DNA from: Bacillota bacterium
Lineage (GTDB): Bacteria; Bacillota_B; Desulfitobacteriia; Desulfitobacteriales; Desulfitobacteriaceae
Assembly (NCBI GenBank): GCA_021779415.1
Contig: JAJYAS010000302.1
Coordinates: forward strand, 1-5,222
Length of the DNA stretch: 5,222 nucleotides
Direction of reading: 5' to 3'
Below the pieces are notes generated by a model, which saw nothing but the letters and a program-made list of their open reading frames with translations, was not told the origin of the DNA and did not search any database. Position numbers and translations under genes: made by a program. Below are positions 1-5,222 of this stretch, one piece after another. Within the stretch, counting starts at the first letter, position 1; the number at the start of each line of letters is the position of its first letter.

Positions 1-1
1 G

Positions 2-295
2 ATACCTGGGCTGCATTTTTATGTTTTCAGCGACGACCTCAACTGGGTGCGTGCAAATTTTAGTGTTCCTGGGCCAGTTACCATTGTAGATCACAACGGT
101 GTGGATTTAGACTACGAGGATTTGCGACTGATGAGTCTATGCAAGCACCATATTGTTGCCAATAGCTCATTCAGTTGGTGGGGTGCGTGGCTTAGTACTA
201 ATAAAGACAAGATGGTGATTGCACCCCAAAAATGGTTTAATAAGAAGAATATGAATACAGTAGATCTAATCCCGGATACCTGGAACCGGATATAG
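2..295 (+). CDS. Glycosyltransferase family 11 (alpha-1,2-fucosyltransferase-like), C-terminal part
   Basis: The reading frame enters from the left edge in frame 2 and ends at TAG 293-295, giving 97 residues of a protein that normally has about 280-300. The fragment carries FSDD (residues 9-12) followed by W15, the segment DLRLMSLCKHHIVANSSFS, then WWGAWL (to about residue 63), VIAPQKWF, and a final DLIPDTWNRI. This order matches the C-terminal half of GT11 enzymes, which transfer fucose (in some members another sugar) from GDP-fucose to a galactose-type acceptor during O-antigen or capsule repeat-unit synthesis in the cytoplasm. The N-terminal HxRRGD-type donor-binding motif known for the family would lie upstream of the window and cannot be checked. 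It lies on the same strand as the wzy-wzx-GT2 genes but about 700 bases away, so it belongs to the same cluster but perhaps not the same transcript. Family assignment is firm; the exact sugar linkage is inference. Confidence 0.9.
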   Translation: MPGLHFYVFSDDLNWVRANFSVPGPVTIVDHNGVDLDYEDLRLMSLCKHHIVANSSFSWWGAWLSTNKDKMVIAPQKWFNKKNMNTVDLIPDTWNRI

Positions 296-349
296 TTATT
301 ATGCTTTTGTCTTTATCAACGTAAGAAAAAATTCTGTTATTTGATATTT

Positions 350-370
350 CTCTGGAAATTCCAGAGTTTT
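350..370 (+). terminator. Possible weak intrinsic terminator after the GT11 gene
   Basis: CTCTGG (350-355) and CCAGAG (361-366) form a perfect 6-bp stem around AAATT, and TTTT (367-370) follows directly. It begins 54 bases after the GT11 stop codon, which is a reasonable place for a rho-independent terminator. The T run is only four long and is followed by CCCG, so it would be weak. It may instead be the edge of the adjacent hairpin repeat. Confidence 0.4.
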
Positions 371-456
371 CCCGTCCTGCCGGACTTGATCCGGCATTCT
401 GGCTTCCCGCCAGCCTGAAATCGTTCTGGACTCCGGCTTTTGCCGGTGAGACGGAA
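371..456. repeat. REP/MITE-like cluster of three short hairpins
   Basis: Three perfect short hairpins follow one another: GCCGGA-CTTGA-TCCGGC (379-395), CTGGC-TTCCC-GCCAG (399-413) and CCGGC-TTTT-GCCGG (433-446). The outer parts are also roughly inverted relative to each other (CCGTC near 372-376 against GACGG near 450-454). The block is clearly GC-richer than its surroundings. Read on the minus strand it gives a peptide with PAKAGVQ, the typical false translation of dispersed bacterial intergenic repeats. From this I infer a member of a genome-wide REP or small non-autonomous element family. Copy number elsewhere cannot be seen from here. Confidence 0.6.
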
Positions 457-509
457 CACAATATTATGAATTAATATGTTGCGAGAACTATGGTCTGTCA
501 AGATATTTA

Positions 510-540
510 TGAATTAACTGCAAGCCTTTGAGTTAATTCA
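510..540. repeat. Inverted repeat with 10-bp stem in the intergenic scar
   Basis: TGAATTAACT (510-519) and AGTTAATTCA (531-540) are perfect inverted repeats. The loop GCAAGCCTTTG can extend the stem by CAA/TTG past a bulged G520. The left arm also lies in a direct repeat: TATGAATTAA occurs at 465-474 and 508-517. No T run follows on either strand, so a terminator is unlikely. It could be an operator, an element end or a leftover of an insertion; the sequence does not decide. Confidence 0.4.
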
Positions 541-600
541 AACAAACATCATGGATGAGCTCATAGTTTTTTTCGGTGCGTGTGGGTTGTTCGGCGATTT

Positions 601-819
601 TCAGAACCTGTTTTTTATCCCTCTTGAAATCATTAAATTTCGTTGCCTTTTGTCATGGCGTTTAAAGTGCTCAGGAGTTACCTGGCATTGTGGACAAGAC
701 TGCAGATGAGATGGGCTTTCATTCCGCAGGACTTGCTTGCTATACCGCTTGATTTGCTCAGAATTTGCCGTACCGTTCAGGAAACGCTTGCAAGGATCGC
801 TGACTCCAGTATAAGGCAT
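601..819 (-). pseudogene. Remnant of a zinc-ribbon (transposase-like) protein, N-terminal part only
   Basis: A 72-codon minus-strand frame begins at ATG (817-819), preceded six bases upstream by a run AAAGGGGG (minus sense, 826-833), a plausible ribosome binding site that fixes the start. The peptide has CPQC at residues 42-45 and a very basic stretch FKRHDKRQR at 52-60. To my recollection this resembles the N-terminal zinc-ribbon region of some transposase-like proteins, which continue with a hydrophobic strand and a second CxxC. Here the frame instead runs into ISRGIKNRF and a stop at 601-603, so the second metal pair and any helix-turn-helix or catalytic part are missing. I infer a truncated or frameshifted leftover of a mobile element lying opposite to the polysaccharide genes. 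A short intact small protein is possible but less likely. The opposite-strand frame at 643-852 is its shadow. Confidence 0.45.
788..815 (+). promoter_or_regulatory. Possible sigma70-type promoter for the wzy-wzx-GT2 unit
   Basis: TTGCAA (788-793), a 16-base spacer and TATAAG (810-815) give 4/6 and 5/6 matches to the -35 and -10 consensus, ahead of the wzy-like gene. It lies inside the antisense zinc-ribbon remnant, so if real the cluster would have acquired its promoter from inserted DNA. In AT-rich sequence such matches arise often by chance, so this is only a candidate. Confidence 0.2.
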
Positions 820-994
820 GTGTGGCCCCCTTTCTTTGATTATGGTTTATAGGAACGGTAACCCTTTCATAATCGAAGTCAGGGAACCTTTTCAATTTTT
901 TGTCAGCGCAGTGGGGTATCTTTATAAATGCGCCGGATATGCGGGCAATTTATCTCGGTCTATTTTGTCAAACATTTTCAGAGTTAGCAGGAAG

Positions 995-2506
995 ATGGAA
1001 AATAAATCTCCGTATTTTATGATGATAGGGTTCGGCGCATTTGCTGTGTTGTTCGGGCGTAATATTGATTTATTCGCTGATTTGTTGTTCAAGTTATTCA
1101 AACAAACAGGAGAACGAACCGGAGCAGATGTTAATTTGTTGATCCTCTGTGTAGTTTTAGCTTTCTTGCCATTCGCACCATTTGTATTGTTAAAACTGAA
1201 ACCGGTTGCGTTGATAACACTCTTTACTGCCCTACTCCCCTTATTTTCCCGGATCCGTGCTCTGTACGGAATATTCGCATATACTGACTTCGTTGGAAAT
1301 CCATACTACATTTCTGGTGCAGCGTTGATTACTCCTTTTCTTTTTTTATATCTATTCTGTCGCTATCCGGTTAGATTGCTTGAAATATGGACATCCCTTC
1401 CATCCAAAGGGTTTTGCGCTTTGGTACTTTCTACATTTATAGTACAACTGGTGTTTTTCGACATTTTATCAGCATTACGAATTACTTATGTGATCATTGG
1501 CGTTCATTTGTTGCTGTATTCGATAACGATTTCTTATATTAGAACAGAAGATGATGTGTATAGAACCCTAATTTGTGTGGTGGTAGCGGTGGTATTTTCT
1601 GGAATCCTTGCACTCTTGACTACAAGTCAAGGTCCGATACCATTGTTTGACAATACCTACTATACACGGTTAGACTCAAACACTCTTGGTCTTAACAACT
1701 ATTATGCAGCCTTACTTTCGAGCACGTTGTGCTTTCTGCCATATTTCTATTTTGAATTTACCGGGTTTAAGAGATTAGCTGTTTTATTGACTTTTTTATT
1801 TATCTTTAAGCTTCTTCTCTTAACTGGTGCCAGAGGCGCTTTAGTTGGATTATTGCCTTTGCTTTCTTATATCATTATTTTTAAGAAAAGGCCTGGGCTC
1901 AGATTCTGGCTGCCGTGTTCAATCATTATAGGTCTAGTGCTTTTTTCAGGACAAATTGATCTCTATCTGAATATGAGAGGTTGGCTTGTTGGTGGGAGTT
2001 TCTTACAAGTGGCAAGCGTAGCAGAGCGTTTGGACTGGTCTATCGACGTAATAAGGGACCTGTTGCGATGGCCTCACTTCATTTTTGGATATGGAATGGG
2101 TACATTCGAGAATTGGACATTATCTTCCCGATCTTTGATGCCGATCCAAGGTATTCATCAGGGACTCCTGAATATTTGGGTTATAGGTGGATTAATAGGT
2201 TTGATTGGCTTTTTGGTATGGATAGTTGGTACATTGACAGCTGGGATTTCCAGCTTTTTACGAGCACAGGACGGAAAGGGTCGAATGCTTATTCTTTCGA
2301 TAGTTAATTGCATATCGAGCTGGATGATTTGTTTCGTAACAACAGGTGGTTGGTATCTCAGTGGGCAGGTCGAGCTTTACGCTATACTGACCATAGAGAT
2401 GGGGCTTCTGGCAGTATTAGTACGTATTTCTGAAATGCAGATTGCCACACATAATAATGTTTTTTCGGCGTCTGAGGGAAGAATTGTTTGTGCAAAGCCC
2501 AATTGA
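995..2506 (+). CDS. wzy: O-antigen polymerase / ligase-family membrane protein (Wzy-like)
   Basis: From ATG 995 the protein has 503 residues, almost all in roughly 12-14 hydrophobic membrane segments, as expected for inner-membrane O-antigen polymerases. The Wzy_C-type signature is recognisable. LLLLTGARGAL (residues 273-283) closes a membrane helix. A long, probably periplasmic loop follows with AERLDWSIDV, then FGYGMGTFENW, then IHQGLLNIW (H388) leading into the next helix IGGLIGLIGFLVWI. The family usually has HN at that His; here it is HQ. The expected role is joining flipped lipid-linked repeat units in the periplasm; a WaaL-type ligase has the same fold and cannot be excluded. The next gene is a flippase 47 bases downstream, which favours Wzy. 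The start is uncertain: the frame is open back to ATG 818 and ATG 842. I chose 995 because length and first helix fit best and the upstream part overlaps the antisense remnant, but the AGGAAG before it sits too close to be a good ribosome site. Confidence 0.85.
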   Translation: MENKSPYFMMIGFGAFAVLFGRNIDLFADLLFKLFKQTGERTGADVNLLILCVVLAFLPFAPFVLLKLKPVALITLFTALLPLFSRIRALYGIFAYTDFVGNPYYISGAALITPFLFLYLFCRYPVRLLEIWTSLPSKGFCALVLSTFIVQLVFFDILSALRITYVIIGVHLLLYSITISYIRTEDDVYRTLICVVVAVVFSGILALLTTSQGPIPLFDNTYYTRLDSNTLGLNNYYAALLSSTLCFLPYFYFEFTGFKRLAVLLTFLFIFKLLLLTGARGALVGLLPLLSYIIIFKKRPGLRFWLPCSIIIGLVLFSGQIDLYLNMRGWLVGGSFLQVASVAERLDWSIDVIRDLLRWPHFIFGYGMGTFENWTLSSRSLMPIQGIHQGLLNIWVIGGLIGLIGFLVWIVGTLTAGISSFLRAQDGKGRMLILSIVNCISSWMICFVTTGGWYLSGQVELYAILTIEMGLLAVLVRISEMQIATHNNVFSASEGRIVCAKPN

Positions 2507-2553
2507 GTCAGACGCAATGTTTACTTAAATGCGATCGAATTGTATAGGTATCG

Positions 2554-4023
2554 ATGAAAAAACTATTGAAAACAACCGGCTCGATAGGTGTTACTGAGCT
2601 TCTGCAGGCGTCTGTCGGCATGGTTCGGAACAAATATCTTGCTAATACGATCGGCCCGGAAGGACTCGGAATCTATAGTTTAATGAGTTCTTTCTTTCAA
2701 ATAATAGGGCTTATTGCTGGGGGTTGTACTATAACTGGCACAACTAAATACATATCACAATACTCAGCAGAAGAAGATAAGGAAAGAGTGGATAGTATAT
2801 TTACATTAACCATTCTTACAGTAATTGGAGCAAGCGTTATTATCAGTGGTATTTTGGTTTTAAAGAAAGAATTTTTTATTTCAGCCTTCCTGGACCCAAA
2901 GATAATAGATGTCTACTTTATTCTGTTTGCTTTTACTTTAATCTGGACTAACCTTAAGCAGGTTCTTATCGCCACGCTTCAAGGATATATGCTAATTGGG
3001 ACAATAATTAAATTAAGGCTGGTCACTACTTTTTTGGACCTTATACTTGTAATTTGTCTCGTATACATGTTCGGCATGCTTGGTTTTTTTGTCAGCCTTA
3101 TGATATCGGCAATTATCACTGCTGGAATTGTCTGTATTTATACTTTCCGAACGACTCAAGTTCATTTCACCAAGAACTTTCTTAAAGGCGACGCGGTTTG
3201 GCGCATACTTATATTCGCATGTAATACCCTTGCCGTATCGATGATAAACGTATCTAGCCAATATATTCAGCGTATTATGATTGTACGAAATTTAGGAATA
3301 GGGGCTTTGGGGGTGTTCCAATCTGGAATCAGTATCATGGAATATGTTGGAATGTTTAACCGAGGCAGCAACTTCTACCTTCTTCCCATTATGTCTGTGG
3401 ATATGGGACAAGTGGAAAAGAGGTACAAAATTAATGAATATTTGTTCTTTATAATGGTGGTTGGTATCCCTATTTGCTGCGCATGTATAATGTTTGGTAA
3501 TATTATAATACGGGTCCTTTTCTCTGACCGTTTTATGCCGTTATCAAGCTCTCTACCTCTGTTCATCGTTGCAACCTTTTTTAACAGCTTTAGTTCATGT
3601 TTCCAGATAGTATTAATAGGTTCTGGTTATCTTTTTGTCCATACTTTCACCGTATGCGTAATACATATTCTTTGGGTATTGGTTCCATATTTTCTCATGG
3701 AAAAATATGGGATTGCTGCATTCCCTATAGGTTTTATTATTGGAGCTTTTTGCGGGACAGCTCTAAACTTATTGTTTTTTTTAAAAAGAGACGGCTTACG
3801 CATTACTGGTCGTAATCTATTCCTATTCCTATTTGGTTTAGGTGCCGTGATATCTTCTTCCCTCAGTGTCGGTTTGAATGGTGCTATAGAAACTGGGATC
3901 GGTCAGCGTTCATTGTTGTTTGCTATTATAGTTGCTACCACCTCGCTTTTCCTTACTCCTGATCAGAGAAACTTGTTGTGTGTCGCTATTCGTGAGAGAG
4001 TTCGAAGGTTCAAATTTTTCTAA
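2554..4023 (+). CDS. wzx: Oligosaccharide flippase family protein (Wzx-like)
   Basis: The 489-residue protein has about 13-14 hydrophobic segments spread along its length, matching the Wzx/MATE-like polysaccharide flippases (usually 400-500 residues). Its N-terminus is characteristic: an amphipathic first segment with LLQASVGMVRNKYLANTIG, then PEGLGIYSLMSSFFQIIGL, the conserved 'GxxGlGxY' region of the family. Charged loops such as YSAEEDKERVD (near residues 70-80) separate helices. Its role would be to move undecaprenyl-diphosphate-linked repeat units from the cytoplasmic to the periplasmic face of the inner membrane, feeding the polymerase encoded just upstream. The start ATG 2554 has AGGT at 2546-2549, a modest ribosome site; the 47-base spacer to wzy suggests co-transcription. 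A run of eight T's followed by five A's (3775-3787) falls in an FFLK stretch. Flippase is the clear family call; substrate specificity cannot be read. Confidence 0.88.
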   Translation: MKKLLKTTGSIGVTELLQASVGMVRNKYLANTIGPEGLGIYSLMSSFFQIIGLIAGGCTITGTTKYISQYSAEEDKERVDSIFTLTILTVIGASVIISGILVLKKEFFISAFLDPKIIDVYFILFAFTLIWTNLKQVLIATLQGYMLIGTIIKLRLVTTFLDLILVICLVYMFGMLGFFVSLMISAIITAGIVCIYTFRTTQVHFTKNFLKGDAVWRILIFACNTLAVSMINVSSQYIQRIMIVRNLGIGALGVFQSGISIMEYVGMFNRGSNFYLLPIMSVDMGQVEKRYKINEYLFFIMVVGIPICCACIMFGNIIIRVLFSDRFMPLSSSLPLFIVATFFNSFSSCFQIVLIGSGYLFVHTFTVCVIHILWVLVPYFLMEKYGIAAFPIGFIIGAFCGTALNLLFFLKRDGLRITGRNLFLFLFGLGAVISSSLSVGLNGAIETGIGQRSLLFAIIVATTSLFLTPDQRNLLCVAIRERVRRFKFF

Positions 4024-4069
4024 GCCGAATTGAAGAAGTGTAAATTTAACATACAATTGGTGAATCGAC

Positions 4070-5029
4070 ATGGATATACGTGAGATTGAATCTATAAAGC
4101 CGTCTAAACGGGCCCCCGTAAGCGTGATCATTCCGGCATACAACGCAGAGCGATGGATAAAGGGATGTGTCAGCTCAGTGTTAACACAAGCCCCCCCCCC
4201 GGCCGAGATAATCGTCGTAAATGACGGCTCAACCGACAACACCTCTGTGATAGTGCATAGGTGTTTTTCGGATATTCCTGGCATGAAGGTTCTTGATCAA
4301 CCGAATAGAGGGCTGCCCGCAGCAAGAAACAGAGGAATTTTGGAATCAACTCAGCCCCTGATTGCCTTTCTGGATGCTGACGACATTTGGCTAAGCAATA
4401 AGCTTAATAGGCAAGTAGAAAGTTTATATATTGCTGGACCGGAGTATGGGCTGTGTCATACGCTTGCTGAAATTATTGACGAATCGGGCATGGTAATAAA
4501 GAGATGGGAGGACATTAATAGAGGCAATTTCTATTTTAAACACGGGAATGAAATCACCTCTAAACTCCTTGCGCGTGGAAACTACTTGGTCGGTTCGGGC
4601 TCCAGCGCAATCCTTCGCCGTGAATGTATCGAGACCATAGGCCTTTTCGATGAGGATCGACATACTACTGAAGATTGGCCATATTGGTACAGGATTAGTC
4701 AGCGTTACAGAGTGCTGACAGTGAGAGAAGTTCTCGTTCAGATAAGATTTAGCAAGGGGGCAATGCACGCAAACAATCGTAAACGTCTCGAGAGGCAGTT
4801 ATTAGCTATCCAAAAAATGAAAACTATATGCACGATTGCTCATTTCAACATTTTAAAGGAAGCGGAGCTTGAGGCTGCCGCTACACTATTGTTGTATGGT
4901 ATTGCTGATTCTCAATTGCGCGTTTCGCTTTTCCGAAAATATGGTGCATCTATAGTGCCAGCAATTTTGAGAAAGGTACAGAAAACGCTGATAAACGGGA
5001 ACGCCTATTGCTTTAAGAGACTAAAATGA
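4070..5029 (+). CDS. Family 2 glycosyltransferase (GT-A fold), possibly phase-variable
   Basis: A 319-residue soluble protein with a complete N-terminal GT2 domain. VSVIIPAYNAE forms the first strand and nucleotide-binding loop. EIIVVNDGSTDN follows with D52 and D56, then NRGLPAARNRGI, then FLDADD (residues 100-105), where D102 and D104 are the expected DxD-type metal and nucleotide-sugar ligands. Further on, EDWPYWYRIS (E201, D202) holds the likely catalytic Asp of the ED motif. It would add one sugar from a nucleotide-sugar donor to the lipid-linked repeat unit at the cytoplasmic face; the sugar cannot be predicted. The roughly 90 C-terminal residues are basic, helical in character and unassigned. 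The start ATG 4070 has GGTGA (4059-4063) six bases upstream, and the 46-base spacer to wzx suggests one operon. Odd feature: codons 41-44 contain a run of ten C's (4191-4200), a potential slippage site. Confidence 0.92.
   Translation: MDIREIESIKPSKRAPVSVIIPAYNAERWIKGCVSSVLTQAPPPAEIIVVNDGSTDNTSVIVHRCFSDIPGMKVLDQPNRGLPAARNRGILESTQPLIAFLDADDIWLSNKLNRQVESLYIAGPEYGLCHTLAEIIDESGMVIKRWEDINRGNFYFKHGNEITSKLLARGNYLVGSGSSAILRRECIETIGLFDEDRHTTEDWPYWYRISQRYRVLTVREVLVQIRFSKGAMHANNRKRLERQLLAIQKMKTICTIAHFNILKEAELEAAATLLLYGIADSQLRVSLFRKYGASIVPAILRKVQKTLINGNAYCFKRLK
4191..4200 (+). repeat. Homopolymer of ten C's inside the GT2 gene
   Basis: The ten C's lie in codons for Ala-Pro-Pro-Pro just before the EIIVV strand of the GT2 domain. 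With ten the frame is open. With nine, reading continues as Arg-Pro-Arg and stops at TAA; with eleven it passes through about eight wrong codons and stops at TGA near 4222-4224. Either change removes nearly the whole enzyme. Long C or G runs in surface-sugar genes are a known basis of slipped-strand phase variation; whether this one varies is inference. A sequencing error in run length is a lesser possibility, since the present length gives an intact gene. Confidence 0.6.
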
Positions 5030-5222
5030 GGTGTGTGCAGTCGCGTCAACAAAACTGTAAGAGGGACACAAAGCCTCCGAGTACAGCAATTTACCCTCCT
5101 TAACCTATCCCTTGGTGGTCCTAAATGCCCCCGGCTTAACGCACAAGGCTTTTGGAACCGGACGCAGCTAACCCCTTTGAAAAAGGGGGGCGGTGGGTGG
5201 GGATACTTACCAGGTGAGAGCC
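5030..5222. other. Structured noncoding tail after the GT2 gene, identity unknown
   Basis: I see no coding frame with a credible start or family signal on either strand. The stretch is GC-richer than the genes. It starts with GTGTGTG directly after the stop codon and can fold at once: GCAGT (5037-5041) with ACTGT (5054-5058), capped outside by TGTGT (5032-5036) with ACACA (5066-5070). No T run follows, so it is not a plain terminator. Possible explanations are a dispersed repeat, the left part of a mobile intron or element, or a decayed spacer. Confidence 0.4.
5172..5188. repeat. Short hairpin CCCCTTT-GAA-AAAGGGG
   Basis: A perfect 7-bp stem with a three-base loop. No T run follows on the + strand, and on the minus strand the stem is followed by TTAGC, so terminator function is unlikely. 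C/T-rich hairpins of this kind (pyrimidine arm, A/G arm) are frequent intergenic repeat cores in several bacteria, so I infer a dispersed-repeat origin. Confidence 0.45.

Noticed and set aside
237..461. Minus-strand 74-codon frame containing PAKAGVQ
   Set aside because: It is the translation of the hairpin repeat and the end of the GT11 gene. Such peptides are a known artefact of dispersed intergenic repeats.
473..501. Minus-strand promoter candidate: perfect TTGACA (496-501) with CATATT 17 bases on
   Set aside because: The -10 match is only 4/6 in AT-rich DNA, and it would drive transcription leftwards into the repeat and antisense to GT11, with no gene to express.
643..852. Plus-strand 69-codon frame
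   Set aside because: It is antisense to the zinc-ribbon remnant, has no recognisable motif and no ribosome site as good as that of the minus-strand frame.
1981..2307. Plus-strand 108-codon frame inside wzy
   Set aside because: It lies wholly within the polymerase gene in another frame and has no family features; the polymerase motifs sit in the other frame.
3775..3787. T8A5 run in wzx as a second phase-variation tract
   Set aside because: Eight T's in an AT-rich membrane-protein gene (Phe/Leu/Lys codons) are expected by composition; similar T7 runs occur elsewhere in wzx and wzy.
3910..4284. Minus-strand 124-codon frame
   Set aside because: It spans the wzx end and the GT2 start antisense to conserved GT2 motifs; it is a shadow of the real gene.
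4424..4768. Minus-strand 114-codon frame
   Set aside because: It is antisense to the GT2 coding region including the ED motif, with no domain signal of its own.
5071..5110. Minus-strand ribosome-site-like AAGGAGGG followed by a TTG start
   Set aside because: The resulting frame is about two dozen codons, ends inside the GT2 gene and shows no protein character.

Overview
The window is part of a surface-polysaccharide (O-antigen or capsule type) gene cluster from a bacterium. A Wzx/Wzy-type assembly system points to a Gram-negative host. The coding DNA is AT-rich, and the short dispersed-repeat hairpins between genes resemble repeats common in several proteobacterial and Desulfobacterota-like genomes. 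That taxonomic guess is weak, because no rRNA or other marker gene is present.

Layout, all real genes on the + strand except one remnant: (1) 2-295, the C-terminal end of a family GT11 (alpha-1,2-fucosyltransferase-like) glycosyltransferase, cut by the window edge. (2) 296-994, about 700 bases without an intact gene. It holds a terminator-like hairpin, a run of three short GC-rich hairpins (REP/MITE-like), a separate 10-bp-stem hairpin, and on the minus strand the N-terminal remnant of a zinc-ribbon protein that resembles transposase N-termini. It reads as an insertion scar. (3) 995-2506, an O-antigen polymerase/ligase-family membrane protein (Wzy-like). (4) 2554-4023, a polysaccharide flippase (Wzx-like). 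(5) 4070-5029, a family GT2 glycosyltransferase. Genes 3-5 are co-directional with spacers of 47 and 46 bases and probably form one transcription unit. (6) 5030-5222, a noncoding GC-richer tail rich in potential secondary structure, whose identity I cannot settle.

Working together, the two glycosyltransferases would build the lipid-linked repeat unit on the cytoplasmic face, Wzx would flip it across the inner membrane, and Wzy would polymerise it in the periplasm. The observation most worth following is a run of ten C's inside the GT2 gene near codon 42. A gain or loss of one C would stop translation within a few codons, so the gene could be an on/off phase-variable switch. No tRNA, rRNA or CRISPR array is visible.
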